The notes: generated from the letters alone by a model not told the origin. A DNA stretch of 64,000 bases from Acinetobacter bereziniae LMG 1003 = CIP 70.12 (GCF_000368925.1 NZ_KB849756.1:2291242-2355241), one strand, 5' to 3'. Shown: positions 44,266 to 53,498, counted from the stretch's first letter. Made by a program: numbers and translations.

Positions 44266-45555
44266 ATGCGCCATTTAACTTTGATTTGTGGATCTGTTTT
44301 ATTCGCGGCATCACATGCCAATGCTGAATTAATTATTAATGGTCAGGCGGTGTCTAGCTCACCAGTGACAATAACTCAAGATACAACTTATACACCTAAT
44401 TCTAATTTTCAAAGCTGTATTGCAAATTTACGTTCACAAGCTGTGAGCTCTGGTGTAAGCGGTTCAACCTATGATCGTTATACACAAAATTTAACGCCTG
44501 ATTATTCCGTCATTAGTAAATTAGACTATCAACCAGAGTTTTCTACGCCGATTTGGGACTATATTTCAGGTTTAGTCGATGAAGAACGTGTTGAAAAAGG
44601 GCGTCAAATGCTGAACCAGCATCGGGATGTTCTTAACCGTGTTGCGGCTGCTTATGGTGTTCCTGCAGAAACAGTGGTTGCCGTTTGGGGGGTAGAAAGT
44701 AATTTTGGAGATATTTCTGGAAAATATCCATTATTACAAGCCTTAGGGACATTAAGCTGTGAAGGGCGTCGCCAAAGCTATTTTAGAGGTGAGTTTTTTG
44801 CCACGATGCGTATTTTACAACGTGGAGATTTACGCGAAGATCAACTGAAAGGCTCATGGGCTGGTGCATTCGGTCATACTCAATTCATGCCTTCTACCTA
44901 TGAAGAATTGGCTGTGGACTTTGATGGTGATGGACGTCGTGATCTGGTTTCAAGTACTTCTGATGCTTTAGCTTCAACCGCTAATTTTTTGAAAAAGCGT
45001 GGATGGCAAACAGGAATGCCTTGGGGCTTTGAGGTAAAAATTCCTGCGGGTGCATCAGTGTCTGGAGAAAGTCGCCGCAATAAAAAATCACTCAGTTCTT
45101 GGGTCAATCGTGGTTTTACACGTGTCGATGGCACACCAATCATTCAAGGGAACTTATCTGAAGGCTCTCAAGCTGGTTTAATGATGCCTGCGGGTGCAAA
45201 TGGTCCAGCATTTTTGGTGTTTAAAAACTTTGATGCAATCTATTCCTATAATGCTGCTGAAAGTTATGCACTCGCAATTGCACATTTATCAGATCGTTTA
45301 CAGGGTAAAGGAGGGTTCCAAACGGCTTGGCCAACAGAAGATGCTGGAACATCTCGTGCAGAACGCCGTGAAATTCAAAACTATTTATTGAAGAAAGGCT
45401 ATGCGATTGGCGATGCTGATGGTCTGATTGGTGATAAAACTCGCCAAGCTATTCAACAAGAACAGGTCAAATTAGGATTAAGTCCAACAGGTCGAGCAGG
45501 GCAGCAGATTTTAAAAGCATTTAGAAATGAGGCTGCAAAAAGTATGATGCAGTAA
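44266..45555 (+). CDS. MltB-type lytic murein transglycosylase with PG-binding domain
   Basis: The 429-residue protein has a signal peptide (cut after HANA) and an SLT_2 catalytic domain. VAVWGVESNFGD holds the catalytic Glu; GSWAGAFGHTQFMPSTYEELAVDFDGDGRRDL is typical of MltB. A C-terminal peptidoglycan-binding domain (about residues 362-420, with KGYAIGDADGLIGDKTR) follows. It cleaves glycan strands to 1,6-anhydro ends in the periplasm, feeding AnmK and Mpl. No lipobox is seen, unlike E. coli MltB. ATG 44266 is used; an in-frame GTG lies 9 bases before. The upstream region is the DnaA-box cluster. Confidence 0.94.
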   Translation: MRHLTLICGSVLFAASHANAELIINGQAVSSSPVTITQDTTYTPNSNFQSCIANLRSQAVSSGVSGSTYDRYTQNLTPDYSVISKLDYQPEFSTPIWDYISGLVDEERVEKGRQMLNQHRDVLNRVAAAYGVPAETVVAVWGVESNFGDISGKYPLLQALGTLSCEGRRQSYFRGEFFATMRILQRGDLREDQLKGSWAGAFGHTQFMPSTYEELAVDFDGDGRRDLVSSTSDALASTANFLKKRGWQTGMPWGFEVKIPAGASVSGESRRNKKSLSSWVNRGFTRVDGTPIIQGNLSEGSQAGLMMPAGANGPAFLVFKNFDAIYSYNAAESYALAIAHLSDRLQGKGGFQTAWPTEDAGTSRAERREIQNYLLKKGYAIGDADGLIGDKTRQAIQQEQVKLGLSPTGRAGQQILKAFRNEAAKSMMQ

Positions 45556-45587
45556 AGATATGTTGTATTCAGGGCAACGAATACAAT

Positions 45588-45615
45588 AAAAAGGTCTGCA
45601 ATTGCAGACCTTTTT
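45588..45615. terminator. Bidirectional terminator after the mltB-type gene
   Basis: AAAAAGGTCTGCAA and its exact complement (45588-45601, 45602-45615) form a palindrome with A and T ends, between converging genes. Confidence 0.88.
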
Positions 45616-45626
45616 ATTGATTGGAT

Positions 45627-46010
45627 TTATTCAATCGCAGATTGATCGATTTTGACAGCTTCTAATACATCTAAAATGACCGCAGTAACATCCTGAGTGT
45701 GATCTCGATCATTAAAGATTTCATGTGCAGTAATAGTCACATCGGTATCACTAGGCAATTGCTTCTGTTCTTCTTCGATCAAATGCTGGATTGGAAGTAA
45801 CGTTTGTTTGATTTCAAGATGTAAAATATCTGTAAACTCAATATTTTCATCTTCCAGTTCAATAATTTGCTCATTGAAGTAAGGCAATAAAATAGAATGA
45901 AGGTATGGCTGAAGTTCAGTAATATCATAAATTTCAATATCACGAGTTTGCTCAATCGTGCTGATATGATCATTTACTTCCAGAATAATATGATAATAGC
46001 TCACAGTCAT
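45627..46010 (-). CDS. Uncharacterised small acidic protein
   Basis: The 127-residue protein is rich in Glu, Asp and Ile with no signal peptide or membrane segment. It reads as alternating strands and helices (YYHIILEVNDHI, LHLEIKQTLLPIQHLIEEE). No family recognised. GAGGAGA precedes the ATG at 46010, so it is probably a real cytosolic protein. It shares a terminator with the converging mltB-type gene. Confidence 0.75.
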   Translation of the reverse strand: MTVSYYHIILEVNDHISTIEQTRDIEIYDITELQPYLHSILLPYFNEQIIELEDENIEFTDILHLEIKQTLLPIQHLIEEEQKQLPSDTDVTITAHEIFNDRDHTQDVTAVILDVLEAVKIDQSAIE

Positions 46011-46121
46011 CTCCTCAATTCATTGCGTCTTCAGTTCACAATAACATGAATTTGAAAAAAATAATTTAAATACATAAGAAAATTATGGATTTAAATGCTG
46101 ATGATTCATTATTAAATTTTC

Positions 46122-47042
46122 TTATCGTTGTCTTGAGTTTAGCATGGCTAAATCAGCTTGAGTTAATCTAAAATTTTTCAAATCTTGTTCTTTCATCATC
46201 GGATACATGAGTGCTTTAGGGTCATTATTATGTGCAAGACCTAAAGTATGACCTAGTTCATGTGCAATGGTGACTCTTAGATCTGCATCGGACTCAAATT
46301 CATAAATATTAATGGTTTTACCGTCAAATACACCTTTGTCAAATTGGCGTGGCTGAAAACGCATATTAAACTGATCAACAGATTGATTATATTGATGGTT
46401 TACTGAATTAAGCTGCTCGACTTGACGATTTAATGTATCTACTTTTTGGTTATAAATATCTAATTGTTGTTTCAATCGACTCTGTTCAATGATCAATTGA
46501 TTTTTTTGTTGATCTAATTCAAATCTTGCAGATGCATCTAAATTTTGCCTTGATTGATTAAGTGCATTGATCAGTTGATTATATTGTTCAACTTTATGTT
46601 GATAACTATGCTTTTGAAAGTCTAGTTCTCGATTGGCTTGATTTAATTCAAGATGCAGTTGTTGAATTTTTTGCTTTTCACTTTGAGAATATTGTTGGGT
46701 ATTTTCTAAGGTGCGTAAGGCTTGAGTTCTGGCACTGGACTCAGCTTGGCGCTCATCATAAATCAAATTAATCGTCAGCTTTGCCTGATCGTCATAAACA
46801 AATAAACTTTGCATTGTACCTAAGTGCCATATGTCAGCCGCTTCTTGCGCTAAATTTTTTACCTGTGCTTTGCTCAGATGGAAGCGAGGATCAACTTCAC
46901 CAATGCGATAACGCAATCGAGTATCTAAAGGGTGTGTAATGCGATCAATCGCTGAATTATGGTTGAGTTGCGGATACATCATGCGTTGAATCGCAAAATA
47001 TGCCGTAAAAATAATGACGCTAACAATAATCCAGAAACGCAT
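46122..47042 (-). CDS. Membrane-anchored matrixin-like zinc metalloprotease
   Basis: The 306-residue protein has one N-terminal membrane segment (about residues 4-21). A Gln-rich coiled-coil region (about residues 105-225) follows, then a C-terminal catalytic part. HELGHTLGLAH (about 261-271) is the full HExxHxxGxxH zinc site with the catalytic Glu, and ALMYPMM supplies the Met-turn, as in matrixins (M10). The coiled coil between anchor and protease domain is unusual. Probable location: inner membrane, active part in the periplasm. Substrate unknown. Confidence 0.87.
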   Translation of the reverse strand: MRFWIIVSVIIFTAYFAIQRMMYPQLNHNSAIDRITHPLDTRLRYRIGEVDPRFHLSKAQVKNLAQEAADIWHLGTMQSLFVYDDQAKLTINLIYDERQAESSARTQALRTLENTQQYSQSEKQKIQQLHLELNQANRELDFQKHSYQHKVEQYNQLINALNQSRQNLDASARFELDQQKNQLIIEQSRLKQQLDIYNQKVDTLNRQVEQLNSVNHQYNQSVDQFNMRFQPRQFDKGVFDGKTINIYEFESDADLRVTIAHELGHTLGLAHNNDPKALMYPMMKEQDLKNFRLTQADLAMLNSRQR

Positions 47043-47108
47043 GCTTGCTTAAAAAAATAATTTTTGTTATCGATAATTTATCTGAAAATTACACAATCGC
47101 AAAGACTG

Positions 47109-47705
47109 ATGAATGGAATGTTGATTTTAGGCTGGATTTTTTTAATTGCTGGCATTTGCTGTTGGGTGAATGTCATATATTGCTTGGTACAGCTCTTTCG
47201 AGCAAAGTTAGTGCTAGAAATGCCTTTGGTGCAAAAGTCTAAAAATTTTAGCGTTACTCATAAAGGTGGCTATTCAATTTGGCAGGAAGGACCATTATTT
47301 AAACTCGCACCTCTGGCTTTTATTCACCCTAAAATCGTCAATCTCGATTCACAAGAGGAGGTTAAATTGACCCCAAGTCTAGGGAGACCACATAAAAATA
47401 GTTTTACACGAGGTTCAAATTTAATGTTTTATTGTGAGTTGGAGGTTGGAAATTACAACTTAACGATTGTTGAAGGCTCATCATTAAATCAGTTAGAAAA
47501 ACAAATTTCCCAGAAAGTGATTGATCATTTACCAATAAATAAAGTCCTTGATCAGCAATACAATCTACAAATAAAACACAGCCTCAGCAAAAAACAACGA
47601 CTAATTATGTTGATATGTATATTTGCAGGACTATTTTTATTCATGAAAGGATTGTTTACCCTATTACAGCTCAGTTTAGGAATTAGGATGGAAGGCGCGA
47701 TCTGA
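47109..47705 (+). CDS. Uncharacterised membrane protein
   Basis: The 198-residue product has membrane segments near both ends (about residues 3-27 and 160-182) with a soluble middle part of about 130 residues. ATG 47109 is chosen; it has no strong ribosome site, and an in-frame start lies 45 bases upstream. No family recognised. It is divergent from the metalloprotease gene and convergent with the next gene, 10 bases away. Confidence 0.65.
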   Translation: MNGMLILGWIFLIAGICCWVNVIYCLVQLFRAKLVLEMPLVQKSKNFSVTHKGGYSIWQEGPLFKLAPLAFIHPKIVNLDSQEEVKLTPSLGRPHKNSFTRGSNLMFYCELEVGNYNLTIVEGSSLNQLEKQISQKVIDHLPINKVLDQQYNLQIKHSLSKKQRLIMLICIFAGLFLFMKGLFTLLQLSLGIRMEGAI

Positions 47706-47715
47706 TCAATTTTAT

Positions 47716-48228
47716 TTAGGGGCTAAACAGGATATGAATATCAATAAACAGCAGGATAAATGCCAGTGCACTTAGGAATCTGTTCATCCAAACGGATATG
47801 CTTAAGTATTCAGTGGTGATATACAGGGATTTAAATTGTAAGGGATGTCGCATGATATAACTGATTTTCTGTTTAAACACTGCTGTGACAGCGTATTGTT
47901 GTTTTAGAACAACTTGCCGCACAATAAAAGCATTTATCCACCAAAATACCAGTAAAATCATTAAAATAATCAAGATACTCAACCCCAATCGAATCCAATC
48001 ATTCTGCTCAAAAAAAGCTAATTCAGTATAAAAATGGCTCATCAGTACGATGCTGACCAGTAACATCGTGCGATAAAAACTTTGTTGGATAAATTGAAGA
48101 TGCAAAGGGTGGTTGAGTTTTTGCGTATCTGAGCGACTGACAATCTTGCGCGCAACAAGAGCAAATACATGACATAGAATTTCTAGAAAGACGTATAAAG
48201 CAAGGCTTATGCTGAGGACTTTATACAT
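47716..48228 (-). CDS. Uncharacterised four-span membrane protein
   Basis: The 170-residue protein has about four hydrophobic segments (about residues 5-24, 50-68, 80-103 and 148-168) with basic loops. No motif was recognised. It begins 2 bases after the stop of the upstream gene (48231-48659), so the two form an operon. Confidence 0.7.
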   Translation of the reverse strand: MYKVLSISLALYVFLEILCHVFALVARKIVSRSDTQKLNHPLHLQFIQQSFYRTMLLVSIVLMSHFYTELAFFEQNDWIRLGLSILIILMILLVFWWINAFIVRQVVLKQQYAVTAVFKQKISYIMRHPLQFKSLYITTEYLSISVWMNRFLSALAFILLFIDIHILFSP

Positions 48229-48230
48229 GA

Positions 48231-48659
48231 TTAATCGTGTTCAAAAATAGGTTGATACAGTGAGGGTGTCACTAAAATCATCAATAAAATACCTGAACAG
48301 ACAAAGGCAAGATCGTTAAAAATCGCAGCATAACTGGTCATGTAAATCCAGTGCATATACGGCATGAAATAAAGTAAAAATGTTGGAAAAAAACTATAAA
48401 GATAGGCTTTTCTTGCCCATTCTTTTTTCAAGCATAAGCCAAAAGTGATGATGAGTATAATTAAGCCTGCAACAGACATCACTGCCAACTCCCAAGTCTG
48501 TGGGTCTTGATAGAGGGTTTTATCAAGTAGTAATAACTCAGGTTCAGTGCAGTATATGTCTATGATTGCCGCAATAACGGGCAAAAAAAACTGAGCAAGG
48601 ATCAAACTATAATAAACAGCGGGTGAAACAGCAGGGGAGTTTTTCATCGTTTGATCCAT
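48231..48659 (-). CDS. Uncharacterised four-span membrane protein
   Basis: From ATG 48659 the product has 142 residues and about four membrane segments (near residues 15-33, 55-75, 85-103 and 112-131). An ATG at 48647 and a frame up to 48725 are alternatives; none has a good ribosome site. No family recognised. It is first in a two-gene operon with 47716-48228. Confidence 0.65.
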   Translation of the reverse strand: MDQTMKNSPAVSPAVYYSLILAQFFLPVIAAIIDIYCTEPELLLLDKTLYQDPQTWELAVMSVAGLIILIITFGLCLKKEWARKAYLYSFFPTFLLYFMPYMHWIYMTSYAAIFNDLAFVCSGILLMILVTPSLYQPIFEHD

Positions 48660-48750
48660 TATTATTGTGATAATTAAGATAAAAGATTTAATGCGGATTA
48701 GCAATTCATCATCTTGAAAAATCACAATGGGCTTAGCTATGCATGAGGTG

Positions 48751-49047
48751 TTATAACACGCAATCGCTAACGAAATGCTGTACCACTTCAGTTAAATTCC
48801 GTGCCAAATATTCTTGAGTATAAACCTGCTTAAAATGAGCCTGATACGCTTGTTCTGAATCAAAGCGTTCCCAGAGCAGTAAACGTCTTGGCTCTTGTTG
48901 ACATTGATGCAGTTGGAACATGCTACATCCTGGTTCTTGTAGAAGGGTCATTGTGCATAATGATTGTAAAGCTTCACGGGTTTCTAAGATTTTATTTTCA
49001 TCTAGTATTCTTAATTCTGCGGTGATGTAAAAGCCTGAATGAAACAT
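48751..49047 (-). CDS. Antibiotic-biosynthesis-monooxygenase (ABM) domain protein
   Basis: The 98-residue protein has the ferredoxin-like ABM fold: ITAELRILDENKILETREALQSL, EPGCSMFQLHQ and LLLWERFDSEQAYQAHF. Relatives such as YgiN act as small quinol or related monooxygenases without cofactor. It lies 50 bases downstream of a MerR-type regulator on the same strand and is probably controlled by it. Confidence 0.88.
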   Translation of the reverse strand: MFHSGFYITAELRILDENKILETREALQSLCTMTLLQEPGCSMFQLHQCQQEPRRLLLWERFDSEQAYQAHFKQVYTQEYLARNLTEVVQHFVSDCVL

Positions 49048-49097
49048 GTTTTTTACTCCGATTTAAAGTAGGAAGTAAAAAGCTTAACTGCTCGAGT

Positions 49098-49469
49098 TCA
49101 CTCTAGCTCAAGCATTTTTTCAGCATAAATTTTAATTTTATAGTCAACAATACTCTGCTCTTGTTGAAGTCTTTGAATTTCCAGTTTTAATTGAGCAGAA
49201 TGCTCAATCAGAAGCTGCTGTCTTTGTTTTAAAGTGTGTTCTCCCTGTAAACGAAATTCGGCAAAATCTTGAATTTTTTCTAAAGGCATTCCTGTTGATT
49301 TTAAACGTTTGATCCATTCAAGCCATTCTAAATCAAGTGAAGTATATACACGTTGTCCTGACAGGTTACGATGGATGTTTTTCAGCAACCCAATTTGTTC
49401 ATAGTAACGTAGTGTATGGATGGATAAACCTGTTTTTTTAGAAATGTCAGAGATTAGCAAAGCACACAC
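49098..49469 (-). CDS. MerR-family transcriptional regulator
   Basis: The 123-residue protein has the N-terminal MerR helix-turn-helix (ISDISKKTGLSIHTLRYYEQIGLL), the wing with Arg and Tyr (SGQRVYTSLDLEWLEWI) and a long C-terminal coiled-coil helix for dimerisation. There is no Cys cluster, so it probably does not sense metal. It likely controls itself and the ABM gene behind it. Confidence 0.92.
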   Translation of the reverse strand: MCALLISDISKKTGLSIHTLRYYEQIGLLKNIHRNLSGQRVYTSLDLEWLEWIKRLKSTGMPLEKIQDFAEFRLQGEHTLKQRQQLLIEHSAQLKLEIQRLQQEQSIVDYKIKIYAEKMLELE

Positions 49470-49631
49470 TCCATATAGTCAATCTGTTGAAAAATGCAAA
49501 CAGTAAAATATAATTTCTCTGGACCCATAAAATCAATGCGATGAAAATAGTGTTGAATGATATAAAACTTTCATTGCCAAGCTTTAGATCTAAAGTTTAA
49601 ATAGACTTGTATAAAGATGATTTGCCAGCAT

Positions 49632-49662
49632 AAAAAAACCGCTCAATCTCTTGAGCGGTTTT
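49632..49662 (-). terminator. Intrinsic terminator of dnaK
   Basis: AAAACCGCTCAA (49635-49646) pairs with TTGAGCGGTTTT (49651-49662) around TCTC, with the U-tract on the minus strand. Confidence 0.9.
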
Positions 49663-49678
49663 CGATTAAAGCGACAAA

Positions 49679-51622
49679 TTATTTTTTGTCATCTTTTACT
49701 TCTGTGAATTCAGCATCGACTACGCCATCATCAGCTTTTTGCTGTTGTTGACCTGCATCACCACCGAATTGGTTCGGGTCAAAGCCTTGTGCTCCACCTT
49801 GACCTTGAGTAGCTTCATAAGCGCGTTGAGTGATCGGCATAATGATGTTTTGTAAAGCTTCAGTTTTCGCTTTGATTGCTTCAACATCATTTTCTTTCGC
49901 AGTTACTTCTAATTCAGAAACTGCTGTTTCAATTGCAGTTTTTTCATCAGCAGTGACTTGCTCGCCAAGATCTTTAACTGCTTTATTTGCAGAAGCAACT
50001 AAAGCATCAGCTTCGTTACGTGCTTTTGCAAGTTCTTCAAACTTACGATCTTCTTCAGCATTTGCTTCAGCATCTTTGATCATTGCTTCGATTTCAGCAT
50101 CAGACAAACCTGAGTTTGCTTTAATCTGGATTGATTGCTCTTTACCAGTGCTCTTATCTTTAGCAGATACTTTCAAGATACCATCAGCATTAATGTCAAA
50201 TGATACTTCAATTTGTGGCACACCACGTGGAGCAGGTGGGATATCGCCTAATTGGAAGTTACCCAACAATTTGTTTTGTTGAGCCATTTTACGTTCACCT
50301 TGGTAAACTGAAATGTCTACTGCTGGTTGGTTGTCTGCTGCTGTAGAGAATACTTGAGATTTCTTCGCAGGAATCGTCGTGTTTTTCTCAATAATTGCAG
50401 TTAACACGCCACCCATGGTTTCAATACCTAGTGTTAACGGTGTTACGTCAAGTAAAAGTACGTCAGTTTTGTCACCAGACAATACTGCACCTTGAATTGC
50501 CGCACCGATAGCAACAGCTTCATCTGGGTTCACATCTTTACGAGGTTCTTTACCGAAGAACTCTTGTACTTTCTGTTGAACCATTGGCATACGTGATTGA
50601 CCACCAACCAAAATCACGTCAGAGATATCAGAAGTCGAAAGACCTGCATCTTTAAGCGCAATTTTACAAGGCTCAATCGTACGAGCAACTAAGTCAGCAA
50701 CTAAACCTTCTAATTTCGCACGTGTTACATTCATCACTAAGTGTTTAGGACCTGTTGCATCCGCAGTGATGTATGGCAAATTAATTTCAGTAGAATTTGA
50801 TGAAGAAAGCTCAATTTTGGCTTTTTCAGCAGCTTCTTTTAAACGTTGTAATGCAAGAGGATCTTGTTTCAAGTTGAAGTTTTGTTCTTTTTTGAACTCT
50901 TCAACCAAATAGTCGATCAATGCATTATCAAAGTCTTCACCACCAAGGAATGTATCACCATTGGTAGACAATACTTCGATTTGTTGGTCGCCATCTAAGT
51001 CTGCGATTTCAATGATTGATACGTCAAATGTACCACCACCTAAGTCATATACCGCAACTTTACGGTCGCCTTCTTTTTTGTCCATACCGAACGCAAGTGC
51101 AGCAGCAGTCGGTTCGTTAATGATACGTTTAACTTCTAGACCTGCAATACGACCAGCATCTTTCGTTGCTTGACGTTGAGCGTCATTGAAGTAAGCAGGT
51201 ACAGTAATAACTGCTTCAGTTACTGTTTCACCTAAATAATCTTCCGCAGTTTTTTTCATTTTTTTCAAAATTTCTGCTGAGATTTGTTGAGGTGCAAGTT
51301 TTTTATCATTCACTTCCACCCAAGCATCGCCATTGTCTGCTTTGATGATTTTGAATGGTGCAATACCGATATCTTTTTGTACAGCTTGATCTTCGTATTT
51401 ACGACCGATCAAACGTTTGATCGCGAATAATGTATTTTTAGGGTTAGTCACTGCTTGACGTTTAGCAGACTGACCTACAAGAATTTCGCCATCTTTATAT
51501 GCAACGATAGAAGGTGTTGTACGCGCGCCTTCAGCATTTTCAATTACTTTAACTTTATCGCCTTCAAGTACAGCAACACATGAGTTTGTTGTACCTAAAT
51601 CAATACCAATAATTTTAGCCAT
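49679..51622 (-). CDS. dnaK: Molecular chaperone DnaK (Hsp70)
   Basis: The 647-residue Hsp70 starts MAKIIGIDLGTTNSCVAV. It has the nucleotide-binding motifs VYDLGGGTFDVSI and ILVGGQSRMP, the substrate-binding domain (DVTPLTLGIETMGG) and a Gln/Gly-rich lid tail ending in EFTEVKDDKK. It folds proteins with DnaJ and GrpE. It lies downstream of grpE and has its own heat-shock-type promoter at 51706-51733. dnaJ is not in the window. Confidence 0.99.
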   Translation of the reverse strand: MAKIIGIDLGTTNSCVAVLEGDKVKVIENAEGARTTPSIVAYKDGEILVGQSAKRQAVTNPKNTLFAIKRLIGRKYEDQAVQKDIGIAPFKIIKADNGDAWVEVNDKKLAPQQISAEILKKMKKTAEDYLGETVTEAVITVPAYFNDAQRQATKDAGRIAGLEVKRIINEPTAAALAFGMDKKEGDRKVAVYDLGGGTFDVSIIEIADLDGDQQIEVLSTNGDTFLGGEDFDNALIDYLVEEFKKEQNFNLKQDPLALQRLKEAAEKAKIELSSSNSTEINLPYITADATGPKHLVMNVTRAKLEGLVADLVARTIEPCKIALKDAGLSTSDISDVILVGGQSRMPMVQQKVQEFFGKEPRKDVNPDEAVAIGAAIQGAVLSGDKTDVLLLDVTPLTLGIETMGGVLTAIIEKNTTIPAKKSQVFSTAADNQPAVDISVYQGERKMAQQNKLLGNFQLGDIPPAPRGVPQIEVSFDINADGILKVSAKDKSTGKEQSIQIKANSGLSDAEIEAMIKDAEANAEEDRKFEELAKARNEADALVASANKAVKDLGEQVTADEKTAIETAVSELEVTAKENDVEAIKAKTEALQNIIMPITQRAYEATQGQGGAQGFDPNQFGGDAGQQQQKADDGVVDAEFTEVKDDKK

Positions 51623-51705
51623 AAATCTATTCCTCTAAATTCTTTTGAATCCCTTTTATTTCTCCCTTGAGAAAGGAAGCGTTAAAAGGATTTTCTTGTT
51701 ATCCG

Positions 51706-51733
51706 ATATGAGAGCCATTCAAAAATTTTCAAG
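51706..51733 (-). promoter_or_regulatory. Sigma-32-like heat-shock promoter of dnaK
   Basis: On the minus strand CTTGAA (51733-51728) is followed after 14 bases by TCTCATAT (51713-51706), close to the sigma-32 consensus CTTGAA and CCCCATNT. Confidence 0.6.
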
Positions 51734-51788
51734 TCATTATTTGAGAAAATTCATGAAAATATTTTCAAAAAGCCCTCATTTATTAAGC

Positions 51789-52328
51789 TTATTGACCCAC
51801 CATGACCATTGCAGGGCGAAGTAGTCGACCATTTAAGGTATAACCTTTTTGCAAAACGGTACCAATTTGGTTGGCAGCTGCATTTGGGTCGATCCCTACG
51901 GCTTGGTGTAAGTCAGCATTGAAGCCATTTGTGGTATCTGCTTCAACAACACCAAATTTTTCTAAAGTGGTAAGAAGAGATTTTAACGTGAGTTTTACAC
52001 CTTCAAGTACAGGCGTTTCTTCATCGCCACCTGCCTGAATCGCACGTTCAAGATTGTCTACAGAATCTAATAATTCTTTTGCAAACTTCTCCAATACCGT
52101 ATCTTTATGTTTTTCAGCATCGCGTTGAATACGCTCAACGCTTTTTTGTGCTTCATATACTGCATTTGCCGTACGGGCTTTTTCCAGTTTTAAACTCTCT
52201 TCTAAATTGCTGATTTGAGCTTGTAAAGCTTCAACGGTAACTTCAACCTGTTCATTTTCAGTCTGAGTTTGCTGTTCTGCTTGCTCGTTTTGAAGATCTT
52301 GGGCTTCTTGATTTTGCTCAGTTGCCAT
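51789..52328 (-). CDS. grpE: Nucleotide exchange factor GrpE
   Basis: GrpE releases ADP from DnaK. The 179-residue protein from ATG 52328 has a Gln/Glu-rich N-terminus, a long coiled coil (about residues 35-90) and the C-terminal wing with GVVEADTTNGFNADLHQAV and VLQKGYTLNGRLLRPAMV. GGAG lies 8 nt before this ATG. ATG 52361, with AAGGA upstream, would add 11 residues. dnaK follows 166 bases downstream. Confidence 0.96.
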   Translation of the reverse strand: MATEQNQEAQDLQNEQAEQQTQTENEQVEVTVEALQAQISNLEESLKLEKARTANAVYEAQKSVERIQRDAEKHKDTVLEKFAKELLDSVDNLERAIQAGGDEETPVLEGVKLTLKSLLTTLEKFGVVEADTTNGFNADLHQAVGIDPNAAANQIGTVLQKGYTLNGRLLRPAMVMVGQ

Positions 52329-52441
52329 TGATTTACTCCGTTTAAATGGGTTCTTAAACATGTACAGTCCTTATCGGCAGCAGTTTTGCACTGTGTTCAT
52401 TTTTGAACTGCCATGGTCGTTTAATTCGTCAATGAATATGA

Positions 52442-52468
52442 AATGTGGGCGAGCTACTAAAATTCAAG
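52442..52468 (-). promoter_or_regulatory. Sigma-32-like heat-shock promoter of grpE
   Basis: On the minus strand CTTGAA (52468-52463), a 13-base spacer and CCCACATT (52449-52442) resemble a sigma-32 promoter, 114 bases before the grpE start. Confidence 0.5.
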
Positions 52469-52722
52469 CAAGATTGAATATTATTTAATGAAATTCAGCA
52501 AAAAAACTCACAAGCGTAACTGAATAACATATAAATCTTAATTCATTGTGTGAATATTCAGCAAATACATAGATTTTTTTCCACAAACAAAATGAGAAAT
52601 TGTTTTTTTCTTATTCTTAAATTGTGAAAAATGACCATTAAATTCATAAATTAAAATTGAATGAATAGATAAAAATTATAAATTAATATATAAAACCGAT
52701 TAAACTTATTGAAAATAAGGCT

Positions 52723-52838
52723 TTGCGAAAAACATAGAGTTTCATTATGATGCTCCTAAGATTCTATGGCTGTAGTTTCTTTTTATTTGAATATGTTTTT
52801 CATAGCTTATCCAATCTTCTTGGATAAGCTTTTTTTTG
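52723..52838 (+). ncRNA. Candidate small RNA with own promoter and terminator
   Basis: In the 820-nt grpE-lipoprotein gap, TTGCGA (52723-52728) and TATGAT (52746-52751) with a 17-base spacer form a good promoter. About 50 bases further, AGCTTATCCAA (52804-52814) pairs perfectly with TTGGATAAGCT (52820-52830) and runs into seven T. The predicted transcript is about 80 nt, starting near 52758. No ORF with a ribosome site lies in it. The rest of the gap, on either side, is AT-rich without visible genes. Confidence 0.55.
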
Positions 52839-53151
52839 CTTCATTAAAAATTTTAACAATGTAACTAATACGAGACTTTTACGGTAAAAATATATTTTTC
52901 AACATGAGCTTTCTTCTTGTGTCAACTCAGCTCATATTTAAAAACTCAGACAAATGAATGATTTAACGTTGATATTTTATTTAGTCAAAATAAGTAATTG
53001 ATTTAATAAACTTTGCAGAACTTATACGGCAACACGTTAAAAGTCTTACCAAGCTGCAACGAACTTAGCTGAAAAAATGGCAATCATAGTCAGCACGATG
53101 ATGCGGACTGTATTGTCGTTTTTTAATCGAGTGATGATAAAGGAATTGATG

Positions 53152-53418
53152 ATGAAAAAATCAGGTCTTATTTTTATGTTATTGGCAGGTGTTGCGGTGA
53201 TGAGTACAGCATGTACTTCAAGTGAAACCACACAAGCACCTGAAACCACACAATCAGCGCCAATGAGTTCAGCAGATCAGCACCAATCTGCACAAACAGC
53301 AACAGTTGATCCTGCTCAGCAAGGCACTGCGGTAGAAGGTGATGCTACGATTCAACAATCGCAACCAGCTCAAGCCACTCAAGATCCAACTTTGGGTGAA
53401 CAACCTTCAGCTCAGTAA
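53152..53418 (+). CDS. Small Gln/Thr/Ala-rich lipoprotein
   Basis: The 88-residue product has a lipoprotein signal (MKKSGLIFMLLAGVAVMSTAC, Cys about residue 21). The mature part is low-complexity, rich in Ser, Thr, Gln, Ala and Pro, and probably disordered. AAGGA lies 7 nt before ATG 53152. An open frame 75 bases longer has no support. No family recognised; expected anchored in the envelope. Confidence 0.82.
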   Translation: MKKSGLIFMLLAGVAVMSTACTSSETTQAPETTQSAPMSSADQHQSAQTATVDPAQQGTAVEGDATIQQSQPAQATQDPTLGEQPSAQ

Positions 53419-53431
53419 GTTCTGAATTTAA

Positions 53432-53470
53432 AAATCAGGCGACTTTTTGGATGCCTCCATCGCCTGATTT
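53432..53470. terminator. Terminator between the lipoprotein and AdeT-like gene 4
   Basis: AAATCAGGCGA (53432-53442) pairs with TCGCCTGATTT (53460-53470), with an inner TGGA/TCCA stem. T-runs are short. Confidence 0.65.
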
Positions 53471-53498
53471 CTAATGATCAATAGGATCGGATTAGTAT

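Noticed and set aside
49830..50282. 150-codon plus-strand frame inside dnaK
   Set aside because: Antisense shadow of a highly conserved gene, Ala/Ser-rich from reversed codons.
52742..52826. 26-codon ORF overlapping the small RNA candidate
   Set aside because: No ribosome site, start within the -10 element, and it ends inside the terminator stem.
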